Part shown: piece by piece, positions 19,441-27,900 of the stretch
Layout: each line of letters begins with the position of its first letter
Position numbering within the stretch: position 1 is the first letter of the stretch
Assembly: GCA_016780775.1 (NCBI GenBank)
Contig: JADHLI010000009.1
Coordinates: 23,795-87,794, forward strand
Direction: 5' to 3'
DNA: 64,000 nucleotides
Origin: Alphaproteobacteria bacterium
GTDB lineage: Bacteria; Pseudomonadota; Alphaproteobacteria; Puniceispirillales; Puniceispirillaceae
Translations under genes and position numbers: made by a program
Notes under the pieces: model-generated
Database searches by the model: none
What the model was told of the DNA's origin: nothing
The model's input: the letters and a program-made list of their open reading frames with translations, nothing else

Positions 19441-20430
19441 ATGGCTCAGGCTCCGCTTTATATCGATAATCTACAATATGCTAACTGGTCGCCAGACTTG
19501 TTTGATGAAATGGCACAAGCCCATCTTGCTGCGGTGCATGTCACAATTTGTTATCATGAAAATTTTCGCCAGACGGTAGAAAATATGATTAGCTGGAACC
19601 GTTATATCGAAGCGCATCCAAACAGGTTGATGTTTGGACGCACAGGTGATGATGTGCGCGCGGCGCATGCTAGCGGCCGCACAGCAATTTTTTATGGCTT
19701 TCAAAATTGTGCGCCAATGGAAGACGATATCGGGCTTATTGAAATTCTTCATCAGCTTGGCGGACGTTTTATGCAGCTGACCTATAATAACCAGTCATTA
19801 TTGGCAACTGGCTGTTATGAGGCTGAGGATTCAGGGCTAACGCGCTTTGGCCGGCAAGCGATTAAGGAGATGAACCGGGTTGGGCTGGTCATTGATATGA
19901 GCCATTCTGCAGAACGGTCTAGCTTAGAAGCGATAGAGGCTTCTGAGCGCCCAATATCTATTACTCACGCCAATCCTGACTGGTGGCATCCAGCACGTCG
20001 TAATAAATCGCACGCCTTGATAGAGGCGCTGACCCAAAGCGGCGGGATGATCGGTTTTTCTTTATACCCGCATCATCTAAAAGATGGCAGTGACTGCACC
20101 TTAGAGAGCTTTTGCCAGATGATAGCAGATGCGGCAGAACGTTATGGCGTTTCTGCTTTGGGGATTGGTTCTGATCTATGTCAGAACCAGCCAGATAGTG
20201 TGGTGGAATGGATGCGAAATGGTCGCTGGTCGCGGGAGACTGATTTTGGCGAAGGCAGTGCAGCTAATCCTGGTTTTCCTGACCAGCCTGCATGGTTTCA
20301 AGGCATAAGGGACTTTCCTAATCTAGCAAAAGGCTTGCGCGATATCGGCTTTGCCCAAGAAGAGGTAGACGCTATAATGGGCGGGAACTGGCTAGGTTTT
20401 TATGACCGGAATTTTGGTGGGCAGAGCTAG
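19441..20430 (+). CDS. Membrane-dipeptidase (M19) family protein lacking canonical metal ligands
   Basis: M19/renal dipeptidase fold, 329 residues. Retained: the two zinc-2 histidines (H155 in DMSHSAE, H176 in ITHANPDW), the arginine pair in PARRNKS and D245 in GIGSDL. Missing: the N-terminal DGHxD motif is DNLQY (residues 9-13), and the bridging glutamate of GVEGG aligns with Q88 in GFQNC. Thus three of five zinc ligands of the human enzyme appear replaced, so a classic binuclear dipeptidase is unlikely; it may use one metal or act on a different amide. The 575-residue gene starts at the base after this stop codon, implying translational coupling. Confidence 0.82.
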   Translation: MAQAPLYIDNLQYANWSPDLFDEMAQAHLAAVHVTICYHENFRQTVENMISWNRYIEAHPNRLMFGRTGDDVRAAHASGRTAIFYGFQNCAPMEDDIGLIEILHQLGGRFMQLTYNNQSLLATGCYEAEDSGLTRFGRQAIKEMNRVGLVIDMSHSAERSSLEAIEASERPISITHANPDWWHPARRNKSHALIEALTQSGGMIGFSLYPHHLKDGSDCTLESFCQMIADAAERYGVSALGIGSDLCQNQPDSVVEWMRNGRWSRETDFGEGSAANPGFPDQPAWFQGIRDFPNLAKGLRDIGFAQEEVDAIMGGNWLGFYDRNFGGQS

Positions 20431-22158
20431 ATGGCAAAAACCTCCTTTAACCAAAATAGTGATGCAGCTTGCGGTACTTCCCTGCCGCCTTTGCGTTCCT
20501 ATGACAGCGTGATGCGACTATCGCGTATGGGGGCATTTTTTCCGCACCGGCTTAGTTTTATGAGGGTGCTGATCCGCAGATTGGCTGCACAAAAATCAGA
20601 GATGCAAATGCCTGTCTGCGCTCTAGATCGAAATGGGTTTGGCCATGTGGTGCTTAGCCTTTCCTTGTCTGGGCGAGTCTATTCGTTGATTGCCTTTAGC
20701 CGGAATATCAAGGATAGCGAGCGTACAGACCGGGTTATCGCAACCCAATGGGACGCTAGCTTTTGCCTGTTTGACGGGATGCCGTCTCTGGCTGATATAG
20801 AACAGCTGGCAGACAAGGTAACCCATCAAGAAGCTGGCCGTTATGACGGGCGTATATTAACCCTGTCACGGGCAAATAAATCTTTGCGGCTATTTAGCCA
20901 TGTTGTGGAGAGGCTTGCGAAAGGTCAGCAGCCAGATACAGATGCGCTGGTGGCAACTGGTTATCTGATGCGCACTACGGCTGTTTATGGTAATGGCAAA
21001 TTTGGGATTGCAGACAGAGATAAAGTTGCTGGCTATGACGGGCTGGAAGGGGCGTTTCAAGCTGAAATGCTGACCGTGTTTTTAATCCGTGAATTTACAT
21101 TATTACTGGCTGAGTATTGTGCGAAGCAGCGGGGCGGCGAGAGGGCTGTTGGCTTGTCGGATGCGCACCGCCGCTATTTAGGGGTGGGCAATTCAACTGG
21201 GCTTGGTATGGCGCCTTTCCTTGTTACTCACCCTTGTTTGCTAGATAGCTGGATTATGGCTCGTGAGGTTGCCTTTGCACGCGGTCTGGCTGTGGAAACG
21301 GCCAGTAATGACCAGTTGCAGCGTGCTAAAACATTACTGGAACGCGCTTGCCTGCATTGTTATGAATGGGAGGTGGAAGATACCCTCCAAATGCAGCGTA
21401 TCGAAATCCTTCGCACCGAATTAGATAGGCTATGCGCCGATATATCCGCACGCCCCCTCACAAAAAAAGCGCCCTTTGCTGATCTCTTTGCACGCGTAGA
21501 AGAGGGTTCTGAAGAGCTGCAGGAATTACTGGTATCCCTGATTATTGAGCTTGTACCTGAAGAAGTGGATATGTTGGCAGATTGCATGGCAACTAATGCA
21601 CAGCCCCGTCTGATCCCAGATATGCGTATTAGAGAGGTTAAGGCCCTGATAGAAGCCCATTATCATTGGGTAGAGAATATCGATTTTGATACTCCAGATG
21701 CAGATGCCCAATTCTGGTATGTATCCGCTGCCAAGTTGGAGCCACGTCTTGGCTTGCGCCATGAAGAGCCAGGTGCAGAGCTTGAAATGCCCTTTAATAT
21801 TGCGGGCTATATCCGAGCGTTAAAATCAGCTCTAGCCACAGTAGAGGAGGATGAGCTGGTCGCTGCCTTTTTGCTGCGGGCGCCAGAGTTTAGAAATATT
21901 CTGCGGCGCATTCAAACCATCGGGAAATTTCCTTATGGGGAAATTCGCGATAATCTGGTTGACGCACATTGTCGGCCAATTGATCTTTTGCGCTGTAAAT
22001 TATCTTTCTTTGGGGCAAGCAAATTTGATCCAAAATCAGATAAATGGACCCGAATAACCTTGTATCAGGGGGCGCCAACAGCGGCAGATTTTGTAAAAGC
22101 CTCGTCGCAGGATTTAGATGACTGGTTGTTCCCGTTGCGCCCTTCTATTAGCGGCTAA
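20431..22158 (+). CDS. Uncharacterised 575-residue protein of the amidase/Ldh cluster
   Basis: I do not recognise the family. The protein has no signal peptide or membrane span and looks cytoplasmic. The most striking segment is YLGVGNSTGLGMAPF followed by LVTHPCL (residues 249-270), a glycine-rich loop with a His-Pro that could be a ligand or cofactor site. Around residues 305-345 is a charged helical stretch beginning ERACLHCYEWEVEDT. The start codon abuts the M19 stop, and the DUF3726-like gene begins 17 bp after its stop, so it is almost certainly in the same operon. It could be an enzyme of a new family or a subunit partner of the neighbouring proteins. Confidence 0.8.
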   Translation: MAKTSFNQNSDAACGTSLPPLRSYDSVMRLSRMGAFFPHRLSFMRVLIRRLAAQKSEMQMPVCALDRNGFGHVVLSLSLSGRVYSLIAFSRNIKDSERTDRVIATQWDASFCLFDGMPSLADIEQLADKVTHQEAGRYDGRILTLSRANKSLRLFSHVVERLAKGQQPDTDALVATGYLMRTTAVYGNGKFGIADRDKVAGYDGLEGAFQAEMLTVFLIREFTLLLAEYCAKQRGGERAVGLSDAHRRYLGVGNSTGLGMAPFLVTHPCLLDSWIMAREVAFARGLAVETASNDQLQRAKTLLERACLHCYEWEVEDTLQMQRIEILRTELDRLCADISARPLTKKAPFADLFARVEEGSEELQELLVSLIIELVPEEVDMLADCMATNAQPRLIPDMRIREVKALIEAHYHWVENIDFDTPDADAQFWYVSAAKLEPRLGLRHEEPGAELEMPFNIAGYIRALKSALATVEEDELVAAFLLRAPEFRNILRRIQTIGKFPYGEIRDNLVDAHCRPIDLLRCKLSFFGASKFDPKSDKWTRITLYQGAPTAADFVKASSQDLDDWLFPLRPSISG

Positions 22159-22175
22159 AAGCGGGGTCTGGTGTT

Positions 22176-22814
22176 ATGCAGGTCTCCGCAAATGAGGTTT
22201 ATCAGACAGCCAGAAAGGCCTGTCTAGCAGCTGAATACCTACAGGATAGAGCCGAAGATATTGCTCTGGCTACGAGTTGGTTGCAATGTGCAGGCATGAA
22301 GGGATGCGCAGTTCTGGATAGCTTGCTGGCAGATACGAAAGATAAACAGGATGCCCAGCTCTGCTTGCATCTTGAAGCAGGTGTTTTGCAAATATCGCAC
22401 TTCCGCCCAGCCTTTGAAGGGGTGGCTTCAATTGACTGGCTTCTTGCCGCAGGGGATGGCGCTGAAATCAGGGTAGCTAGCTTATCTTACCCGGTGATGT
22501 TTGCTGGGTTATTATGGCTAGCTGGCCAGAGTTATAAAAAGCAATTTACGCTCATGGGTGAGGGACTAAAAACCCCGATCAATTTGCCAGATGAGGCGGT
22601 AGAATCTGTTGCAATATGCCAGCAGATTTCTGGCAAGGTTGTGATAGAAGTTAACGATATTGGATTTGTCCCGCCTGTTGTGCCAGCTGGCCATAGTGAG
22701 GTTGCGGATGCGGTATGGGCGCGGCTAAACGCATTGGCGATGCAAACCTATGTGCCAGAAACCGAAGCTTCGCGCCTGTCAGGTGCGGGTGCAGGTCTAG
22801 TAGATGATGACTAG
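22176..22814 (+). CDS. DUF3726-like protein
   Basis: A 212-residue protein that resembles the DUF3726 family. The N-terminal pattern VSANEVYQTARKACLAA followed by AEDIALATSWL resembles the conserved opening of that family, which has no known activity. No transmembrane segment is evident. It sits between the 575-residue protein and the Ldh-family oxidoreductase. From memory, DUF3726 genes often neighbour Ldh-family genes in marine alphaproteobacteria, which would need a neighbourhood search to confirm. It could be a subunit or assembly factor. Confidence 0.7.
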   Translation: MQVSANEVYQTARKACLAAEYLQDRAEDIALATSWLQCAGMKGCAVLDSLLADTKDKQDAQLCLHLEAGVLQISHFRPAFEGVASIDWLLAAGDGAEIRVASLSYPVMFAGLLWLAGQSYKKQFTLMGEGLKTPINLPDEAVESVAICQQISGKVVIEVNDIGFVPPVVPAGHSEVADAVWARLNALAMQTYVPETEASRLSGAGAGLVDDD

Positions 22815-22930
22815 TGAGTAATAACGAGCAGATTAGAAATTAGAGTGTGCTGAGGGATAGCTGAAATTAGACAGCCATGGCCAGACAAGGTAGTGTTTTT
22901 AAGGACATCTCGTTTGCGACTATACTAAAT

Positions 22931-23021
22931 ATAAAATGCCAAAATAAAATGCCAGAATAAAACGCCAGAATAAAACGCCAAAATTAAATGCCAGAATGAA
23001 ATGCCAGAATGAAATGCCAGA
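22931..23021. repeat. 13-bp tandem repeat, seven units
   Basis: Seven consecutive 13-bp units follow ATRAAAYGCCARA with small variation: ATAAAATGCCAAA, ATAAAATGCCAGA, ATAAAACGCCAGA, ATAAAACGCCAAA, ATTAAATGCCAGA, then ATGAAATGCCAGA twice. The last two are identical. The array ends 29 bp before the ATG of the Ldh-family gene and just before its GAGGGA ribosome-binding site, so copy number would change the leader or promoter spacing. Confidence 0.95.
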
Positions 23022-23050
23022 AAACAAACAAACGCTCGAGGGATAGATAA

Positions 23051-24055
23051 ATGACTGCAATTGAAACCACGGAGATGAGCCTTTCTGAGATTGAAAGTCT
23101 GGCATTAAGTGTTTTTACCAAACATGGCTGTTCTGCTGATAATGCCGCTGCATTAGCGCGGACAGTTGTTCGGGCAGAACGGGATGGCTCTCTCTCCCAT
23201 GGGTTATTTCGGGTGCCGGGATACATCGCTTCGCTGAATTCTGGCAAGGTGAAGGGTGATGCTACGCCAAAAATTGAACAGAGTTTAGCTTCTGTTATCA
23301 CGGTTGATGGCGACCATGGTTATGCCCCGCTTGCCCTTGAGACAGGCTTGCCAGTGCTGGCAAAGGCAGCCTCTGAAACGGGTATTGCGGTGATGCGAAT
23401 TATCAATTCATTCCACTTTGCGGCGATGTGGCCAGAAACAGAATATTTGGCTGAACAGGGGCTAGCTGGTCTTGCTTGTACAGCCTTCAAACCCAGTGTT
23501 GCGCCAGCTGGTGCAACACAAGCGTTTTTTGGCACTAATCCGCTTTCTTTTGCATGGCCACGTCCGGGGCATACGCCCATAGTGTTTGATATGGCTACCT
23601 CCACTCTGGCAAAAGGTGATGTGCAAATTGCAGCACGTGATGGCCATGCCGTACCCCCCGGAACTGGGCTAGGGCCAGATGGCCAACCATCAGATGATCC
23701 AGCTGAGATTCTAAAAGGTGTTTTGCTGCCTTTTGGCGGTTATAAAGGTTCGGCAATTGCGTTGATGGTAGAATTTCTGGCTGCGGGTATGACAGGCGAT
23801 AATTTCTCTTATGAAGCTGGTCAGCAGGACAATAATGATGGCGGTCCAGCTAAGGGCGGTGAATTTGTGCTGGCAATGAGCCCAAAGCTGATAGCTGGTG
23901 ATGGCTGGCAAGAACATAATGAAGCCTTTATCCAGACCTTGTCTGAGCTTGACGGTATCCGCTTGCCAGGGCAAAGACGGCATAAAAACCGTCTAGATAT
24001 GGGGCCGCGTCATATTAACGCGGCATTGGTAGAGAAAATCAGAGGCTTATTGTAA
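23051..24055 (+). CDS. Ldh-family (malate/lactate/ureidoglycolate-type) NAD(P)H oxidoreductase
   Basis: Member of the Ldh2/YlbC/DpkA superfamily, unrelated to classical LDH, which reduces 2-oxo acids, cyclic imino acids or diketo-gulonate. The 334 residues include SHGLFRVPGYI with the expected catalytic H50, GDHGYAPLAL, FHFAAMWP and FGTNPLSFAWPR, plus PFGGYKGSAIALM near the C-terminus. Substrate specificity cannot be called. GAGGGA precedes the ATG. It ends the amidase run and is separated from it by a tandem-repeat array. Confidence 0.88.
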   Translation: MTAIETTEMSLSEIESLALSVFTKHGCSADNAAALARTVVRAERDGSLSHGLFRVPGYIASLNSGKVKGDATPKIEQSLASVITVDGDHGYAPLALETGLPVLAKAASETGIAVMRIINSFHFAAMWPETEYLAEQGLAGLACTAFKPSVAPAGATQAFFGTNPLSFAWPRPGHTPIVFDMATSTLAKGDVQIAARDGHAVPPGTGLGPDGQPSDDPAEILKGVLLPFGGYKGSAIALMVEFLAAGMTGDNFSYEAGQQDNNDGGPAKGGEFVLAMSPKLIAGDGWQEHNEAFIQTLSELDGIRLPGQRRHKNRLDMGPRHINAALVEKIRGLL

Positions 24056-24221
24056 GATAAGCTAAGCTTTACAGCGCATCCTAGAGCAAAACCATGGCCA
24101 TCTAGAGGAAGAAAATGCACTGTTAGAAACTTTTTTTCATTTCAATGCTTATCTTTTATAAAAAACCGTGTAGACTAGGCGCCTTGAAAGTTTTGTGCAG
24201 CCGATGACAGGTCTTCATTAG

Positions 24222-26042
24222 ATGGAACTCAGACGATGGCAACAGGAAATCATTGATAGTTTCCCAGATATCCAGAAAGCGCATAGACGTTTTATCATTA
24301 AAGCGCCTACAGGCGCTGGTAAAACGGTTCTTGCCAGTGAGATTATTCGGCAATTTTATGCAGGCGAAAAGGTCATTGTTTTATGTCACCGCTTGGTTTT
24401 GCTAGAACAGCTGGAACGCGCCCTAGCCCGCGAGCATAAAGTCTGTAAACTCAATCTGAACCATTCTGAAAAAGCCTTTGCTGATTACGATGTGCTGTTA
24501 TCAACAAGCACCCGTGCACGTGATATTCTAGATGATGCGGTTGCGCAGGCAAAACTGATCATTATTGATGAAGCACACCGCGTTTCCCCGAACGGCACTG
24601 GCTATAAGCGCATTTTGGAATGCTTTATGGAAAAGGGACGTGATGATGCCCATCTTCTGGGGCTGACAGCTTCCCCTGAACGCCGCACAGCAGATCAGCG
24701 TGACCAGCTTAGCCTTGCCTTCGATGCCATTATTGATGGTGCGGATATGGAAAAGCTGTTCGAAGAAGGCATATTGGTGCGGCCACGCTATCGCCCACAT
24801 TTTATCCATGATCTGGAACTTGCCTCCATTGATATTAGCTCTGGGGATTTCCCTGTTACCAAACTTGCACCCGCAATTATCAAATCTTCGATGATCAGCC
24901 ATGCCTGCTCTATCTATTTAGAAGAGCGAGAAAAAGTAACACCGAAGCCGATATCTGCATGGTTCTGCCCAGATGTGACGGTCGCGGAAACAACAGTCGA
25001 AGCGATAGAAGAGCTTGGCCTGTCGGTTAATCTGATAACAGCTAGCACGCCGATTAAAGAGCGGATGCAGATGCTATCTGCGCATGCTAGGGGTGAGGTA
25101 GAAGCGGTGGTATCAGTTGGTGTGCTTGCCGAAGGCTGGGACAACCCGCATTGTAATCTTATTGTGCATATGCGCCCAACCCTGTCCAAAGTGTTATGGG
25201 GGCAATCAGTTGGTCGTGGTTTGCGTGCAGCAGAGGGTAAGGATACTTGCGTAGTTATTGATGTAAGTTCCAACTGGTCAACATTTGGGCCGGTTGAAAA
25301 TTTACAATGGAGCTTGTGGTCGCATCGCGGAATATATCTGCGCTATAAAAATAGGTTCCAATGGATAGCCCAGCAGCCGGTGGATGAGCAGCAAAGCTAT
25401 TTCTTGTGTGATAACAAGCTAGAAAGTGGCCTTCGCTGCTCGCATATTTACCTGAAAGATAAATTCTCAGATACAGGTTGTCCGGTTTGTGGCTCTTACA
25501 GTGCTATTGATATTCATAAAGAGCAGCGAATGGAAGATTCGGTCAATGATATTGGCCTACACCGCTTATTCTTTGAGCGTATTCCAGCCATCTATGAGGA
25601 AATGAATAAAGATATTTGGCGTACGCTTGGACGTACCGCATGGACGGGGGCAGAGCGCGATGAGCTTATCTTCCTTGCTTTTTGTAAAGCTTTCAGCCTG
25701 GTTAGCGGCGTGCCATCTTCTTCTGATTCTGAGTTTTGGCATTATGCTTTACAAGGAGAGGCAGCTATCCGCCATTTCCTTGTTGAAAACAGGATACAGA
25801 TAACAAAGGGTGAAGAGTTTGAGCATGCTGTGCTGGTGGATGGGCTTATGCATGGTAGGCGTATTCGTGCCTTGCAGGCAAATCACGGTATCCTGTTATG
25901 TGGAGAGCTGTTTGCAGAATGTTCAGAAGAAGAGCTGGAGCGTAAATATCAACGTGCCTTGCAAATCATTGAACGTTTGTCAGTAATGGGCTGCTCATCT
26001 CAGGATAATCTACCTTACTTCAAGGCAAAGGATGTGGTTTAG
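24222..26042 (+). CDS. DEAD/DEAH-box helicase, RadD-like
   Basis: Superfamily 2 helicase of 606 residues, similar in size and layout to E. coli RadD, a DNA-repair helicase. Walker A is APTGAGKT (K34), Walker B IDEAH (115-119), motif III LTAS (148-151) and motif VI GQSVGRGLR (327-335). After the helicase core four cysteines (C396, C406, C420, C423) form a probable zinc site, as in RadD. The C-terminal 180 residues are unassigned. It has no restriction or methylase neighbours, so a stand-alone repair role is more likely than a defence one. Confidence 0.85.
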   Translation: MELRRWQQEIIDSFPDIQKAHRRFIIKAPTGAGKTVLASEIIRQFYAGEKVIVLCHRLVLLEQLERALAREHKVCKLNLNHSEKAFADYDVLLSTSTRARDILDDAVAQAKLIIIDEAHRVSPNGTGYKRILECFMEKGRDDAHLLGLTASPERRTADQRDQLSLAFDAIIDGADMEKLFEEGILVRPRYRPHFIHDLELASIDISSGDFPVTKLAPAIIKSSMISHACSIYLEEREKVTPKPISAWFCPDVTVAETTVEAIEELGLSVNLITASTPIKERMQMLSAHARGEVEAVVSVGVLAEGWDNPHCNLIVHMRPTLSKVLWGQSVGRGLRAAEGKDTCVVIDVSSNWSTFGPVENLQWSLWSHRGIYLRYKNRFQWIAQQPVDEQQSYFLCDNKLESGLRCSHIYLKDKFSDTGCPVCGSYSAIDIHKEQRMEDSVNDIGLHRLFFERIPAIYEEMNKDIWRTLGRTAWTGAERDELIFLAFCKAFSLVSGVPSSSDSEFWHYALQGEAAIRHFLVENRIQITKGEEFEHAVLVDGLMHGRRIRALQANHGILLCGELFAECSEEELERKYQRALQIIERLSVMGCSSQDNLPYFKAKDVV

Positions 26043-26145
26043 ATAAGCATAGCCACGCTGCAGTATGGCGATAAAGTAGATAAATTTTACAAGCCCATCT
26101 GGTTTCTATAAAACAAAAGCTGTGTAAAGCTGGAGATAGTTTAAG

Positions 26146-26802
26146 ATGACCTCTTCTAAGCCTGTTATTATTGCGCCTTCTGTGCTGGCTAGTAATTTTG
26201 CTGCTCTTGGACAGGAAATCGCAGATGTACATAAAGCAGGGGCGGACTGGATTCACCTTGATGTCATGGATGGGCAATTTGTTCCCAATCTGAGTTTTGG
26301 TGCGCCAATAATAAAGGCGGTTCGACAAAGCTGTGATGCATATTTTGATGCCCATCTGATGATTGAAGCGCCAGATCCGCTGCTTAGTGATTTTGCGCAA
26401 GCCGGAGTGCAGGGCATTACCGTGCATGTGGAAGCCTGTACACATCTAGACCGAACATTAAGCTATATTCGCGAGCTTGGATGTAAGGCAGGGGTAGCCC
26501 TAAATCCAGCTACGCCGCTTAGCACCGTTCAGCATTGTCTTGATAAGCTTGATCTATTGCTGGTGATGACCGTAAATCCAGGTTTTGGCGGCCAGCGTTT
26601 CATTGATGCGATGCTATCAAAAATAGAGCAGGCCGCGTCTATGGTTGATGGGCGTGATATCCAGCTTCAGGTTGATGGCGGCATTACCGCAGACACAGCT
26701 CCAAAAGTTATTGCTGCAGGGGCTAATAATCTGGTAGCTGGCTCAGCCATCTTTGGGCCAGCACAGGGATATGCTGCGGCAATAACCGCTATTCGCGGCT
26801 AG
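26146..26802 (+). CDS. rpe: Ribulose-phosphate 3-epimerase
   Basis: TIM-barrel epimerase interconverting ribulose 5-phosphate and xylulose 5-phosphate in the pentose phosphate pathway. Signatures are APSVLASNFAALG, HLDVMDGQFVPNLSFG with metal-binding His and Asp, MTVNPGFGGQ and QVDGGI. The 218 residues are full length. GGAG is 10 bp before the ATG. A TTTTTA repeat follows the stop directly. Confidence 0.96.
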   Translation: MTSSKPVIIAPSVLASNFAALGQEIADVHKAGADWIHLDVMDGQFVPNLSFGAPIIKAVRQSCDAYFDAHLMIEAPDPLLSDFAQAGVQGITVHVEACTHLDRTLSYIRELGCKAGVALNPATPLSTVQHCLDKLDLLLVMTVNPGFGGQRFIDAMLSKIEQAASMVDGRDIQLQVDGGITADTAPKVIAAGANNLVAGSAIFGPAQGYAAAITAIRG

Positions 26803-26836
26803 TTTATTTTTATTTTTATTTTTATTTTTATTTTTT
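26803..26836. repeat. TTTTTA hexanucleotide tract between rpe and trhO
   Basis: Adenines occur exactly every 6 bp (26806, 26812, 26818, 26824, 26830) in an otherwise pure T run, giving about five and a half TTTTTA units. The tract contains the last two lysine codons and the stop codon of trhO on the opposite strand, so slippage could alter that C-terminus. No GC-rich stem precedes it, so it is not a standard terminator. Confidence 0.93.
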
Positions 26837-27808
26837 CATGCTTTTTCCGCTTACAGGCTCTTTGCCTGACGGCTTGGCGCCAATATGGGCATCGCCGCGC
26901 CGCTTGGCTAGTTCTATCTGGCGTGCACGCTCTGAAAACCGGGCGCGCTGTGCTGGGGTGGTTTTGTCTATGCAATGCGGGCAGCTGACCCCGGCCATAT
27001 AGGCATTAGAGCTCATCTCCTCTTCGCTAAGCGGCATTTTACAGGCATGGCATAGCTCATATTTTCCGCGCTGCAGATTATGGTCTACTGCAACCCGGCT
27101 ATCAAAGACAAAACACTCTCCCTCCCACAGGGATTGGCTTTGCGGGATATCTTCCAGATATTGCAGGATACCTCCTTTTAGGTGATAGACATCTTCAAAG
27201 CCTAGATTTTTCATCAACGCCGTTGATTTCTCGCACCGGATACCGCCAGTACAATACATAGCCAGTTTTTTCGGGCGGTTCTCTTCTGGCAAGGCGGCTA
27301 GCTCTGCTGCCCACTCTGGAAATTCACGAAAGGTTTTCGTTAGCGGATTTACGGCCCCCTTAAACTGACCTATCGCAACCTCATAATCATTTCTGGTATC
27401 GACAACCATGACATCTGGGTCAGATATCAGCGTGTTCCAATCCTTTGGATTTACATAAGTGCCTGCTTGTTCTGCCGGGTTAATGCCGTTAGCGCCCATC
27501 GTGACGATCTCACGCTTTAGCCTAACTTTCATTCGGTGAAAGGGTGGTACTTCATGTACAGCAAATTTCAGCTCTGGGGCTCCAAAGATAGTCTTGGCCA
27601 GCAACCAGTCTAAAAAGCGATCCATATCGTTATAACGCCCAGATATAGTGCCGTTTAGCCCTTCCTCTGCGATAAGAAGTGTGCCCATTAACTGGCAAGT
27701 ATCGCATTTCTCGCGCAAGGCCTCTTGCCAACTGGTGATATCATCAACCTTAGTAAACTGGTATAGGGCTGCGACCACATAATGATTGGTTTTGGGTAGG
27801 TTATGCAT
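26828..27808 (-). CDS. trhO: tRNA uridine(34) hydroxylase TrhO, rhodanese-like
   Basis: UPF0176/TrhO family, 326 residues, which hydroxylates U34 of certain tRNAs on the way to 5-carboxymethoxyuridine-type modifications. An N-terminal acylphosphatase-like domain (about 1-95) precedes a rhodanese domain with C186 in AMYCTGGIRCEKS. A C-terminal cysteine cluster CHAC...CPHC near residues 255-280 may bind zinc. The stop codon lies inside a TTTTTA repeat. Confidence 0.92.
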   Translation of the reverse strand: MHNLPKTNHYVVAALYQFTKVDDITSWQEALREKCDTCQLMGTLLIAEEGLNGTISGRYNDMDRFLDWLLAKTIFGAPELKFAVHEVPPFHRMKVRLKREIVTMGANGINPAEQAGTYVNPKDWNTLISDPDVMVVDTRNDYEVAIGQFKGAVNPLTKTFREFPEWAAELAALPEENRPKKLAMYCTGGIRCEKSTALMKNLGFEDVYHLKGGILQYLEDIPQSQSLWEGECFVFDSRVAVDHNLQRGKYELCHACKMPLSEEEMSSNAYMAGVSCPHCIDKTTPAQRARFSERARQIELAKRRGDAHIGAKPSGKEPVSGKSMKK

Positions 27809-27900
27809 CAGCTCACATCACTTAATAGTGGCAGTGTAAGGGCGTTAACAACGCCCCCTTGCATACATGAGCAGTCAGTTTTTATCAAGCAGGCGAGGGA

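Noticed and set aside
22931..23021. CRISPR array
   Set aside because: Units are 13 bp and directly abutting, with no spacers and no cas genes nearby.
22920..23105. Minus-strand frame with repeated FxFGxxFWxxILA-type peptides
   Set aside because: It is a translation of the 13-bp tandem repeat; no ribosome-binding site and it overlaps the start of the Ldh-family gene.
24222..26042. Helicase subunit of a restriction or defence system
   Set aside because: Domain layout with a four-cysteine site after the helicase core fits RadD, and no nuclease or methylase gene adjoins it.
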